DNA from: CAYXVU01 sp964468725
GTDB lineage: Bacteria; Acidobacteriota; Blastocatellia; UBA7656
NCBI GenBank assembly: GCA_964468725.1
Contig: CAYXVU010000139.1
Span: forward strand, 1-16,075
DNA length: 16,075 nt
Direction of reading: 5' to 3'
How positions within the stretch are numbered: position 1 is the first letter of the stretch; each line of letters opens with the position of its first letter. Both the position numbers and the translations under genes were made by a program. The notes below the pieces were generated by a model that saw only the letters and a list, made by a program, of their open reading frames with translations, was not told where the DNA came from and made no database searches. Shown piece after piece: positions 1 through 7,856 of this stretch.

Positions 1-1202
1 ATGCGCACATTGACGTGCAGGGTCTGCGTCGAACCCAGTCGTTCAAAACAGCCCTCTTCGAGCACTAGACCGGAAAGAATCTCTGTGCGGTCGCCATAGG
101 TTTTGCCGGTCTTGATTAGCCGCAAGCGCGCGATACCGGCTTCATCCACAACGTAAACGCCAATCAGTTGTCCGCGCTCGATGATAGCCGATTGCCGCAC
201 CGTGAGGGCTTGTTTTTGTGCACCGGCAAACTGCGCTTTGCCGAACAGGCCGGAACGCAATCCGGCCTGCAAGCCATTAGCCGGAAGTTCGATCTTGACG
301 GTGAAGGAACGGCTAGCCGGATCGGCAGCCGGTATGATCTCTGCGACCCGGCCTTCCAATCCGGTTTCGTCGAGTGCGTCAATCATTACGTGCGCCGCGT
401 CGCCAATCTTCACCCGGGCAATTTGCGACTCTTCCAGAGCGGCTTCGAGGCGATAGATTGAACTGTCTTCGATGGTCACGAGCGGCGCTCCCGGCGTTGC
501 CATCTGCCCGACGTTCGCGTGTTTGGCGGTGACGATGCCGTTGATAGGCGAAGAGATGCGCGCATAGCTGGCCTGCACTTGTGCAGCGACGATGTCAGAT
601 TTAGCCTGCTCAATCTTTGCCAATATCTGTTGCTTTTTGGCGGCCAGCACCAGAAGCATTTTGGCGGCGCGGTCAGCTTCGGCTTCGGCGATGCGATACT
701 TGGCTTGCGCGTCTTCAAACTCTTGGCGGCTCACCGAACGCCGTTCCAGCAGGTCGCTGTAGCGTTTGAAGGTTGCCGCAGCGAACGCGAAATGGGCTTC
801 CGCAGCCGCTTTCGCCGCTTCAGCAGCACGCATAGATTGCTCAACTTCGCCACTGGCTTCTTGAGCTTCGCGTAATCCCGCACGCGCTTTTTCGAGTTGG
901 GTGAGAGCCTCGCGGTTCTCGATTTCGATGACCACTTGGCCAGCGCGCACTGCCTCGCCTTCCTGTGCGCGCACCGCCGTGACATAGCCCATAATCTTTG
1001 CTGACAAGGTGGTGGAGGTCTTCGACTTCACCGTGCCGACGGCTTGGTAATCATCTTCGACGGCGGTTCGTGTGACGGTCTCGACTTGCACATCTTTGGC
1101 GAGCGGCAGCCTCTCTGCCGCCGTTTGTTGCTTGCCGCCGCAGGCATTCACCATAAGCGTCACGGCGATCACGAAAAGGATGGTCATCTTCTCTCTTTTC
1201 AT
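1..1202 (-). CDS. RND-type efflux membrane fusion (periplasmic adaptor) lipoprotein, HlyD family, partial
   Basis: Periplasmic adaptor that links an inner-membrane RND pump to a TolC-type channel. The frame is open for 400 codons with no stop before the window edge, so the 3' end is missing. The N-terminus is Lys/Arg-rich, then hydrophobic, then V-N-A-C with Cys21, which fits a lipoprotein signal although Asn in the lipobox is not classical. A first lipoyl/barrel-sandwich half spans about residues 55-98 (GTVKSKTSTTLSAKIMGYV, then EGEAVRAGQVV). A long Ala/Glu/Lys-rich coiled-coil hairpin covers about 98-210. The second lipoyl half is about 213-245 (ARISSPINGIVTAKHANVGQ), followed by a beta-barrel. 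Two starts are possible: 1202 (GGTGA upstream) and 1187 (GAGAG upstream). The gene lies 44 bp after the channel gene on the same strand, the usual adaptor position. The last ~20 residues (LEEGCFERLG and onward) do not resemble the usual family tail, so a divergent end or a frameshift is possible. Confidence 0.9.
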   Translation of the reverse strand, partial: MKREKMTILFVIAVTLMVNACGGKQQTAAERLPLAKDVQVETVTRTAVEDDYQAVGTVKSKTSTTLSAKIMGYVTAVRAQEGEAVRAGQVVIEIENREALTQLEKARAGLREAQEASGEVEQSMRAAEAAKAAAEAHFAFAAATFKRYSDLLERRSVSRQEFEDAQAKYRIAEAEADRAAKMLLVLAAKKQQILAKIEQAKSDIVAAQVQASYARISSPINGIVTAKHANVGQMATPGAPLVTIEDSSIYRLEAALEESQIARVKIGDAAHVMIDALDETGLEGRVAEIIPAADPASRSFTVKIELPANGLQAGLRSGLFGKAQFAGAQKQALTVRQSAIIERGQLIGVYVVDEAGIARLRLIKTGKTYGDRTEILSGLVLEEGCFERLGSTQTLHVNVR

Positions 1203-1246
1203 AGGCGATTCACCCGTAACCAAATTGCGGCGCGTTGAAGTTCGCG

Positions 1247-2707
1247 CTACGACGCAAACGGCTCGACGCTGGTCAATCTGCCACTGGCCAACAAGACATT
1301 GGCATAGCCCAAGTAATGGTCGTAACGTGCTGCCAACAACATCAAGCGGGCGCGCACAAAGGTTGTTTCAGCGCGCAGCACTTCGGTGATTGTCGTCAGC
1401 CCCGCTTCATACCGATCTTTGACGATGCGCAGAGCTTCGCGCGCCTGCGCGACGATGCGCGCGGCAACAGCGAGTTGCTCGCGCGCCGAAACGAATTGTT
1501 GATAAGCGCGCACGGCTTCGAAGCGAATCTGACTGGCAAGGCGTTCCTCTTCGGCAGCGGTGGCCGATTCGGCAGCCTGTGCCTGCGCGATGCGGGCTTT
1601 GCGCCCCGCATCAAAGAGGTTGAAGGTTACGCTAGCGCCGACGGTGTAATCGGAACTGCCGCCGGTGAGCGCTTCGCTGCTGAAGCCGAGATTGGCAAAG
1701 AGATCGAGTCGCGGCAACCATTCGCCTTTCGCGCCGCCGACGCGTTCTTTGGCGGCTTGCGAACTGAGGCGCGCGCGCGTCAACTCAGGCCGATGGAGCA
1801 GGGCTTGGCGAATCAATTCTTCTTGTGTCTCGATGACGAATTTTTTTTCGAGCAACTGGCTGACGATCTTTTGTGGCGTATCTATGGTGATGCCAAGCGC
1901 CGTGTTGAGTGCAGCGCGCGCGACGCTGATGTCGCCTTCGGCTTGAATCTGTTGCTGACGAAACTCTGCCTGTTGCACCTCGACGGCGAGCAGGTCGGAT
2001 TGGACGATCATGCCGGTTTCGAATAGGTCGCGCAGACGTTTGACATCCGCTTCGGCGAGGCGCACAGCTTCGTCTGCAACCTCCTTGCGAGCTTCGGCAA
2101 TCAACAAGCCATAATAAGCGCGTACGACTTCGAAACGAATCTGTTGTTCGGCCAACCGGCGCGCGGCGGCGGCTTGTTGTTGGGCGAGTTGCGCTTCGCT
2201 GATGCGGGTATCGGTTTGCCGTTGATTGAAGACCGGCAATCGCAGCGACACCGACGAGCGAAAATTGCTGAGCGCATCAGGGTGATTCAAAACGTTCGGG
2301 TCGAAATTCTGTGCGCCAAAGCGACCTTGCTCCAACAGCGAGCCGAAGACAAAGACCGGGTTGTTGCTGGTCGTGAAGGTTTGATTGAGCTGCACGAACG
2401 GGTAGCGCGAAGCCCGCGCTTCTTCCAGTTGAGCATCGGCGATGTCGCGCCCTGATGTGGTCGCGCGCAGCAGCGGATTGGTTCGCAATGCGATGTCAAC
2501 GGCCAGCGGCAAGCTGAGCGATTGCGCCGCTTCCGTTTGGCGAGCTTCGCTTGCTGCTGAAGGGTCTTCTTGTGCGCGCACCAACTGACGGAGCGGAAAG
2601 ATCACAATCAAGAGAGCCAACGCGCTAATCGCCGCCGTTTTATCCTTCGCTTTGCCGCAGAGTTTTGTCTTCACCTTCACCCTCAGGGTTGCCTTGCAGG
2701 CGGTCAA
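1247..2707 (-). CDS. TolC-family outer-membrane efflux channel
   Basis: Outer-membrane factor of a tripartite efflux system. The protein is up to 486 aa, normal for the family. A Lys-rich N-terminus precedes a hydrophobic stretch (AAISALALLIVIF) and a likely signal-peptidase site after VRA near residue 45. Two homologous outer-membrane-efflux repeats follow, about residues 65-270 and 280-480. Each is rich in Ala/Gln/Glu/Arg helices, with landmarks such as ALRTNPLL in the first and ALLHRPELTRARL, GEWLPRLDLFANLG and TVGASVTFNLFDAGRK in the second. The longest frame starts at a TTG whose last two bases overlap the TGA stop of the upstream DUF2892 gene, which suggests translational coupling. GTG codons at 2680 and 2674 are alternatives, and the one at 2674 has GAGG six bases upstream. 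All versions keep the signal peptide. The membrane fusion gene follows after 44 bp. Confidence 0.93.
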   Translation of the reverse strand: MTACKATLRVKVKTKLCGKAKDKTAAISALALLIVIFPLRQLVRAQEDPSAASEARQTEAAQSLSLPLAVDIALRTNPLLRATTSGRDIADAQLEEARASRYPFVQLNQTFTTSNNPVFVFGSLLEQGRFGAQNFDPNVLNHPDALSNFRSSVSLRLPVFNQRQTDTRISEAQLAQQQAAAARRLAEQQIRFEVVRAYYGLLIAEARKEVADEAVRLAEADVKRLRDLFETGMIVQSDLLAVEVQQAEFRQQQIQAEGDISVARAALNTALGITIDTPQKIVSQLLEKKFVIETQEELIRQALLHRPELTRARLSSQAAKERVGGAKGEWLPRLDLFANLGFSSEALTGGSSDYTVGASVTFNLFDAGRKARIAQAQAAESATAAEEERLASQIRFEAVRAYQQFVSAREQLAVAARIVAQAREALRIVKDRYEAGLTTITEVLRAETTFVRARLMLLAARYDHYLGYANVLLASGRLTSVEPFAS

Positions 2708-2919
2708 CGGTGCGCGCCGAGCAGTTCAACCTCATCTTTGACGCCGAGCCATCGGAGCACGGTCATGACCGGACACCAGTTGGTAAATGCCGACTGCAAC
2801 AAGTTCAGCGCCACGAAGGCGGTTAGCCAAAACCAGTAGGGACTGATTGTCAAACCGAGCGCCAGGCTGATTAACACGACCATTCCGGCAATCATTCTCA
2901 AGTATCGTTCAACGCTCAT
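2704..2919 (-). CDS. DUF2892 (YgaP-like) small membrane protein
   Basis: A 71-residue inner-membrane protein with two hydrophobic segments: about residues 8-24 (IAGMVVLISLALGLTIS) and 27-42 (YWFWLTAFVALNLLQS). The family signature follows: NLLQSAFTNWCPVMTVLRWLGVK, split here by the conserved Cys-Pro. This matches the DUF2892/YgaP transmembrane family, often found near rhodanese or efflux genes; its biochemical role is unknown. The start at 2919 is chosen because AAAGGAGGTG lies just before it and because the homology begins at MSVERYLRMIAG; an in-frame upstream extension to 2961 looks spurious. It is the first gene of the efflux operon and overlaps the channel start. A sigma-54-like promoter lies 39-53 bp upstream. 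Confidence 0.88.
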   Translation of the reverse strand: MSVERYLRMIAGMVVLISLALGLTISPYWFWLTAFVALNLLQSAFTNWCPVMTVLRWLGVKDEVELLGAHR

Positions 2920-2957
2920 GGGCGACACCTCCTTTGCCAGTCGGCGAAGTGAAGGGG

Positions 2958-2972
2958 GCAAAATTCGTGCCC
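2958..2972 (-). promoter_or_regulatory. Candidate sigma-54 (-24/-12) promoter of the efflux operon
   Basis: On the minus strand the sequence is GGGCAC-GAATT-TTGC, matching nine of ten positions of the sigma-54 consensus TGGCAC-N5-TTGC and keeping the invariant GG-N10-GC spacing. Transcription would start near 2946 and give a leader of about 27 bases before the ATG at 2919, with the AGGAGG site inside it. The same bases can form a small GGGGC/GCCCC hairpin, which is a possible alternative reading. Confidence 0.55.
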
Positions 2973-3000
2973 CGTTCCATTGGCGGTTTATCAGAAATTA

Positions 3001-3011
3001 CTGACGGTCAG
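3001..3011. promoter_or_regulatory. Palindrome CTGAC-G-GTCAG between divergent promoters
   Basis: A perfect 5+1+5 base palindrome. It lies about 137-147 bases upstream of the predicted nifJ start and about 55-65 upstream of the predicted efflux start. These are plausible distances for an activator binding site, particularly for a sigma-54 activator acting on nifJ. The binding protein is unknown, and an 11-base palindrome alone is weak evidence. Confidence 0.3.
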
Positions 3012-3022
3012 AGGCTATGTGG

Positions 3023-3037
3023 GGGGAGAAATTCCCC
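3023..3037. promoter_or_regulatory. Palindrome GGGGA-GAAAT-TCCCC between divergent promoters
   Basis: A perfect five-base inverted repeat with a five-base centre, inside a G-run that is followed by TTTAG. It is about 111-125 bases upstream of the predicted nifJ start and 77-91 upstream of the predicted efflux start. It could be an operator or enhancer site for either gene. A weak transcript hairpin is the alternative. Confidence 0.3.
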
Positions 3038-3121
3038 TTTAGTGAGCAATAGTCCGCAGTCACAAAACGGCAGTCCTGATGAAAAGCCTAGAGAAACGGC
3101 CTGATCTGGCAAAAAGGGCAT

Positions 3122-3136
3122 CGGCATAGGGTTTGC
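3122..3136 (+). promoter_or_regulatory. Candidate sigma-54 (-24/-12) promoter of nifJ
   Basis: CGGCAT-AGGGT-TTGC matches eight of ten positions of TGGCAC-N5-TTGC and keeps the GG-N10-GC core. The predicted start is near 3148, leaving a 38-base leader with AAGGA eight bases before the nifJ ATG. A GGCAAA (3108-3113) / TTTGCC (3132-3137) inverted repeat overlaps the site. Sigma-54 control of nifJ is known in some nitrogen-fixing bacteria. No nitrogenase genes are visible here, so the physiological reason would be different or unknown. Confidence 0.42.
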
Positions 3137-3185
3137 CCGCAGGAGAGGTGACGAAGATCACAAATGAGAGTGAAGGACTGACCGC

Positions 3186-6100
3186 ATGACCAAGCAGAGT
3201 TTCTCGACGATTGACGGCAATGAAGCCGTCGCTTCCGTTGCTTATCGCCTCAATGAAGTGATCGCCATCTATCCCATCACCCCGGCTTCCTCAATGGGCG
3301 AGTGGGCTGACGCGTGGGCTTCGCAAGGCATTCCGAATTTGTGGGACACCGTGCCGTCGGTGATCGAGATGCAGAGCGAAGGCGGCGCGGCAGGCGCGAT
3401 TCACGGCGCGTTACAAACCGGCTCACTGGCAACCACCTTCACCGCTTCGCAAGGGCTGTTGCTGATGATTCCGAATATGTACAAGATCGCCGGAGAGTTG
3501 ACGCCGACGGTCTTTCACATCGCGGCGCGGTCGCTGGCGGCGCAAGGGCTTTCGATTTTCGGTGACCACAGCGATGTGATGGCGGCGCGAGCGACGGGGT
3601 TTGCGTTGCTGGCCTCCGCTTCGGTGCAAGAGGCGCAGGATTTTGCGCTTATCGCACAGGTGGCAACGCTCGTTGCGCGCATCCCCTTTTTGCATTTCTT
3701 CGATGGCTTCCGCACTTCGCATGAGATTGCCAAAATCGAATTGCTGGATGATGACCTGCTGCGCGCGATGATCGCCGACGAAGCGATTCTGGCGCATCGC
3801 GCCCGCGCCTTGTCGCCCGACCGTCCGGTGCTGCGCGGCACGGCACAAAACCCAGATGTCTATTTTCAAGCCCGCGAGACGGTCAATCCTTACTATGCAG
3901 CCTGTCCTACTATCACCCAAGAAGCGATGGATAGATTTGCTCGTCGCACCGGGCGGCAGTACCACCTCTATGAATATCACGGCGCGGCGGATGCGGAACG
4001 TGTCTTGGTGTTGATGGGGTCGGGAGCCGAAGCGGCGCACGAAACGGTTGATTATCTGAATGCGCAAGGCGAACGGGTCGGCGTGTTGAAAGTTCGTCTC
4101 TATCGCCCGTTCGATGCCCAGCGTTTCGTCGAAGCGTTACCGGCCAGCACGAAAGCCATCGCGGTGTTGGATCGCACGAAAGAACCGGGCAGCGCGGGCG
4201 AGCCGCTCTACCTCGACTGCGTGACCGCTTTACACGAAGCGACGGTGAATGGATGGGGCGCGATGCCCATCTTTCCGCGCATCATAGGCGGGCGCTACGG
4301 CTTGTCATCGAAAGAGTTCACCCCGGCGATGATTACAGCGGTGTTCGATCATCTGCGCGGCGATCAACTCAAGAACCATTTCACCATCGGCATCAACGAC
4401 GATCTTTCGCATACGAGCCTCGAATACAACGCGCAATTTTCGGTCGAGCCGGAGGGCGTGCGCCGCGCTGTTTTTTACGGACTCGGTTCGGATGGCACGG
4501 TCGGAGCCAATAAAAATTCGATCAAGATCATCGGCGAAGAGACCGACAATTACGCGCAAGGTTATTTCGTTTACGATTCGAAGAAAGCCGGTTCGGAGAC
4601 GGTCAGCCATTTGCGCTTCGGAGCGCAGCCCATTCGCTCGACCTACTTGATCGAGCAAGCGCATTTCGTCGCCTGCCATCAGCCGGTCTTTTTGGAACGC
4701 CACGACATGCTGAAAGACCTGCTTGCAGGCGGCATCTTTCTCTTGAACACGGCGCACGCGCCTGATGAGGTTTGGCAACATCTGCCGCGCCATATGCAAG
4801 AGCAGATCATCAGCAAGAAGGTCAAACTCTATGTCATTGACGCCTATCGCGTAGCCCGCGAAAGCGGCATGGGCAGACAGATCAATACGGTGATGCAAGT
4901 CTGCTTTTTCGCCATCACCGAAATCATGCCGAAAGATCAGGCGATTGCCGCGATCAAAGATTCGATTCGCAAGACCTATGGCAAAAAGGGCGACGAAATC
5001 GTGCAGATGAATTTGAATGCCGTCGATAATGCGCTCGCTCATCTCTACCAAGTCAAAACGCCGGAGGCGCTCACCAGCGATATCGAATTGCGTTTGCCTG
5101 TGCCTGTCGCTGCGCCCGCTTTCGTCTGCAACGTGCTTGGCGAAATCATTGCCGGACGCGGCAATCAATTGCCGGTCAGCGCCTTGCCTGCTGATGGAAC
5201 CTATCCGACGGGCACTTCGAAATGGGAGAAGCGCAACATCGGGTTGGAGATACCGGTGTGGGACACGGAGGTGTGCATTCAATGCGGCAAGTGCGCGATG
5301 GTCTGCCCGCACGGGGTCATTCGTATCAAAGCCTATGATGCAAAGCACCTCGAATCGGCTCCGCCGACCTTCAAATCCTGTGCGGCGAAAGACCGCGATT
5401 GGCAAGGCCTGCACTACACCATTCAAGTCGCGCCGGAAGACTGCACGGGCTGCGCCATCTGCGTGGATGTCTGCCCCGCGAAGAACAAATCGGCGACCCG
5501 ACTGAAAGCCATCAATATGCAACCGCAGCCGCCGCTGCGCGAAGCGGAGCGCGAGAATTGGGACTTCTTCTTGCAGATTCCGGAGATGGACAGACGGCTC
5601 ATCAAAGTCACCAGCATCCGCCAACAACAGGTGCAAGAGCCGCTCTTCGAATTTTCTAGCGCCTGCGCCGGTTGCGGCGAGACGCCTTATTTGAAGTTGG
5701 TCACGCAATTATTCGGCGACCGCGCTGTGGTGGCCAATGCGACGGGCTGCTCTTCGATTTACGGGGGCAATTTGCCGACCACGCCCTGGGCGCAGAATGC
5801 CGAAGGGCGCGGCCCCGCTTGGTCGAATTCATTGTTTGAAGATAACGCCGAATTCGGATTGGGCTTTCGCGTCTCGCTCGATCAACAACGCGAGTACGCG
5901 GCGCACTTGCTCGGCAAACTCTCCGCGCAGGTTGGCGATGAACTGAGCGCGGCGATTCTCAACGCCGAACAGAAAGACGAAGCCGATATTTATGAGCAGC
6001 GTGAGCGCGTGACGGCACTCAAAGACAAGCTGCTCCATTTGCAGGCAGCCGAAGCGAAACCGTTGCTTGCGCTCGCCGATGCGTTCGTCAAAAAGAGCGT

Positions 6101-6770
6101 CTGGATCATTGGCGGCGACGGATGGGCGTATGACATCGGCTTCGGCGGGCTCGATCACGTCATTGCCAGCGGGCGCAACGTCAACATTCTCGTTTTGGAC
6201 ACGGAAGTCTATTCCAATACCGGCGGGCAGATGTCGAAAGCGACGCCGCGCGCTGCGGTAGCTAAATTTGCAGCGGGCGGCAAGCCCGCTGCAAAAAAAG
6301 ATTTGGGCTTGATTGCGATGACCTATGGCAATGTCTATGTCGCCAGCGTTGCGATGGGCGCGAAGGATGAGCACACGCTCAAGGCATTTTTAGAAGCCGA
6401 AGCCTATGACGGGCCTTCGCTAATCATCGCCTATAGCCATTGCATTGCGCACGGCATCAACATGACGACAGCGATGCGCGACCAAAAGGCCGCCGTTGAT
6501 TCGGGGCACTGGTTGCTCTATCGCTTCCACCCGGAATTGGCCAGTCGCGGCATCAACCCGCTCACCTTAGATTCGCACGCCCCGAAACTGCCGATTGAGA
6601 GTTATCTGCTGATGGAGAACCGCTTCAAGATGCTCACCAAGAGCAAGCCGGAAGCTGCCAAACGAATGTTCAAAGAGGCGCAAGAGGATGTGAAGCGGCG
6701 TTGGAAATTTTACGAGCATCTGGCCGCACCGAATGCGGATGGCACGGTCACAGTAGATCATAAGAAGTGA
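3186..6770 (+). CDS. nifJ: Pyruvate:ferredoxin (flavodoxin) oxidoreductase, homodimeric type
   Basis: Cytoplasmic enzyme that oxidises pyruvate and CoA to acetyl-CoA and CO2, passing electrons to ferredoxin or flavodoxin. At 1194 residues it is full length. The N-terminal domain has YPITPASSMGEW (from residue 29) and the catalytic Glu region IEMQSEGGAAGA (Glu61), then ARSLAAQGLSIFGDHSD with Arg115. An EKR/gamma domain lies about 415-630. Two 4Fe-4S motifs are complete: Cys697, 700, 703, 707 and Cys753, 756, 759, 763. The proximal cluster ligands Cys827, 830, 855 and 1086 are all present, at a constant offset of 15 from the Desulfovibrio africanus enzyme as I recall it. The thiamine-pyrophosphate/Mg site is GGDGWAYDIGFGG (from 976) with LDTEVYSNTGGQMSKATPR. 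The ATG has AAGGA eight bases upstream. A DHOD-like gene follows after 64 bp, probably in one transcript. A perfect 12-bp hairpin lies inside the gene at 6267-6295. Confidence 0.98.
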   Translation: MTKQSFSTIDGNEAVASVAYRLNEVIAIYPITPASSMGEWADAWASQGIPNLWDTVPSVIEMQSEGGAAGAIHGALQTGSLATTFTASQGLLLMIPNMYKIAGELTPTVFHIAARSLAAQGLSIFGDHSDVMAARATGFALLASASVQEAQDFALIAQVATLVARIPFLHFFDGFRTSHEIAKIELLDDDLLRAMIADEAILAHRARALSPDRPVLRGTAQNPDVYFQARETVNPYYAACPTITQEAMDRFARRTGRQYHLYEYHGAADAERVLVLMGSGAEAAHETVDYLNAQGERVGVLKVRLYRPFDAQRFVEALPASTKAIAVLDRTKEPGSAGEPLYLDCVTALHEATVNGWGAMPIFPRIIGGRYGLSSKEFTPAMITAVFDHLRGDQLKNHFTIGINDDLSHTSLEYNAQFSVEPEGVRRAVFYGLGSDGTVGANKNSIKIIGEETDNYAQGYFVYDSKKAGSETVSHLRFGAQPIRSTYLIEQAHFVACHQPVFLERHDMLKDLLAGGIFLLNTAHAPDEVWQHLPRHMQEQIISKKVKLYVIDAYRVARESGMGRQINTVMQVCFFAITEIMPKDQAIAAIKDSIRKTYGKKGDEIVQMNLNAVDNALAHLYQVKTPEALTSDIELRLPVPVAAPAFVCNVLGEIIAGRGNQLPVSALPADGTYPTGTSKWEKRNIGLEIPVWDTEVCIQCGKCAMVCPHGVIRIKAYDAKHLESAPPTFKSCAAKDRDWQGLHYTIQVAPEDCTGCAICVDVCPAKNKSATRLKAINMQPQPPLREAERENWDFFLQIPEMDRRLIKVTSIRQQQVQEPLFEFSSACAGCGETPYLKLVTQLFGDRAVVANATGCSSIYGGNLPTTPWAQNAEGRGPAWSNSLFEDNAEFGLGFRVSLDQQREYAAHLLGKLSAQVGDELSAAILNAEQKDEADIYEQRERVTALKDKLLHLQAAEAKPLLALADAFVKKSVWIIGGDGWAYDIGFGGLDHVIASGRNVNILVLDTEVYSNTGGQMSKATPRAAVAKFAAGGKPAAKKDLGLIAMTYGNVYVASVAMGAKDEHTLKAFLEAEAYDGPSLIIAYSHCIAHGINMTTAMRDQKAAVDSGHWLLYRFHPELASRGINPLTLDSHAPKLPIESYLLMENRFKMLTKSKPEAAKRMFKEAQEDVKRRWKFYEHLAAPNADGTVTVDHKK
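6267..6295. repeat. Perfect 12-bp stem-loop inside nifJ
   Basis: TTTGCAGCGGGC, then a five-base loop GGCAA, then GCCCGCTGCAAA, followed by a further run of A. It encodes the KFAAGGKPAAKK stretch just after the thiamine-binding motif. Length and reading frame agree with normal NifJ proteins, so it is not an extra insertion at the protein level. It may be chance codon choice, an mRNA structure, or a dispersed palindromic repeat that fits the reading frame. Confidence 0.75.
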
Positions 6771-6834
6771 TGGTCGGCGCTCTCTCGAACAGCGCAAGGG
6801 AGTGGATTGATCTTTTTCGATGGAGGAGGCTCCG

Positions 6835-7830
6835 ATGGATTTGACTACGCAGTATCTCGGTATGACGTTACGCACGCCTCTTGTGCCGTCAGCTTCGCCG
6901 TTGTCGCGCGAACTCGATACCATACGGCGATTGGAAGATGTCGGCGCTTCAGCCATCGTGCTCTACTCTTTGTTCGAAGAGCAACTAGCGTTGGAACGCT
7001 TCGAATTGCATCACCACTTGACGCAGGGCACAGAGAGTTTTGCCGAAGCGCTTACCTTCTTTCCCGAACCTGCGACCTTTGATGTCGGGCCGGACAGTTA
7101 CTTGAATCACATACGGCAAGCCAAAGCGGCGGTCGAAATCCCTGTCATTGCCAGTCTCAATGGTTCATCGGTTGGCGGGTGGACAGAGTATGCCCGCCAG
7201 ATTGAGCAAGCGGGAGCCGACGCGCTGGAGTTGAATATCTATTACATTCCGACCGACCCGGATTTATCGGCTGCGGCTGTCGAGCAAACCTATGTCGACA
7301 TCCTCTCAGCCGTAAAATCTGTCGTCACCATCCCGGTGGCTGTCAAGCTGAGTCCGTTCTTTAGCAACTTTGCTCATCTGGCCAAACGCTTGTCAGAAGC
7401 CGGAGCGGATGGCTTGGTCTTATTCAATCGTTTCTATCAACCGGATATTGATCTGGAACACCTCGATGTGCAGACCAATGTCTTGCTCAGCCAACCGCAG
7501 GCGCTGCGTTTGCCATTGCGGTGGATCGCCATTCTCTATGGCCGACTGTCTGCCGATTTCGCGGCGACCAGCGGCATTCATACCGTGCAAGATGTGTTGA
7601 AGATGCTGATGGTCGGAGCCAACATCACCATGATGTGTTCAGCCTTGCTTGTGAATGGCATTGACCATATCCAAGTGATTGAACGGCAACTGCGCGAATG
7701 GATGGAAGATCACGAATACATTTCGGTTCGGCAGATGCAGGGAAGTATGAGCCAACAACATTGCGCCAATCCCTCAGCCTTTGAGCGCGCCCACTACATG
7801 CGCGCCGTACAGAGTTATCGCCCGGTATAA
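6835..7830 (+). CDS. Dihydroorotate dehydrogenase-like FMN protein (PRK07565 type), likely not a true DHOD
   Basis: A 331-residue TIM-barrel flavoprotein related to dihydroorotate dehydrogenase, of a class often found beside nifJ. Landmarks are TLRTPLVPSASPLS (11-24), PVIASLNGSS (103-112), ADALELNIYYIPTDPD (128-143), VAVKLSPFFSN with Lys171, ADGLVLFNRFYQPDID (191-206), and the phosphate-binding end SGIHTVQDVLKMLMVGAN (246-263). Where class 1 DHODs have NLSCPN, this protein has NIYYIP, so the catalytic Cys is replaced by Tyr137. Pyrimidine synthesis is therefore unlikely; an oxidoreductase or electron-transfer role beside PFOR is possible. The start at 6835 is preferred over an ATG five codons earlier because GGAGGAGG sits correctly before it and homology begins at MDLTTQYLG. 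The gene is 64 bp after nifJ on the same strand. Confidence 0.88.
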   Translation: MDLTTQYLGMTLRTPLVPSASPLSRELDTIRRLEDVGASAIVLYSLFEEQLALERFELHHHLTQGTESFAEALTFFPEPATFDVGPDSYLNHIRQAKAAVEIPVIASLNGSSVGGWTEYARQIEQAGADALELNIYYIPTDPDLSAAAVEQTYVDILSAVKSVVTIPVAVKLSPFFSNFAHLAKRLSEAGADGLVLFNRFYQPDIDLEHLDVQTNVLLSQPQALRLPLRWIAILYGRLSADFAATSGIHTVQDVLKMLMVGANITMMCSALLVNGIDHIQVIERQLREWMEDHEYISVRQMQGSMSQQHCANPSAFERAHYMRAVQSYRPV

Positions 7831-7856
7831 ACCGGCGGGCGTACAGAACAGTGGAA

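Noticed and set aside
1235..2026. 263-codon plus-strand frame opposite the TolC-family gene
   Set aside because: The minus strand encodes a clear TolC protein; the plus frame has no domain and is a codon-bias shadow.
2704..2961. Extended 85-codon version of the DUF2892 protein
   Set aside because: The extension has no ribosome site and would place the start within the predicted sigma-54 promoter; the start at 2919 has AGGAGG and matches the family N-terminus.
3023..3037. Reading the GGGGA/TCCCC palindrome as an intrinsic terminator
   Set aside because: Five-base stem, no U-tract, and no gene ends nearby in either direction.
4305..5708. 467-codon open frame on the minus strand inside nifJ
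   Set aside because: It is antisense to highly conserved nifJ codons, rich in Arg/His/Asp as expected of a shadow frame, and has no recognisable domain.
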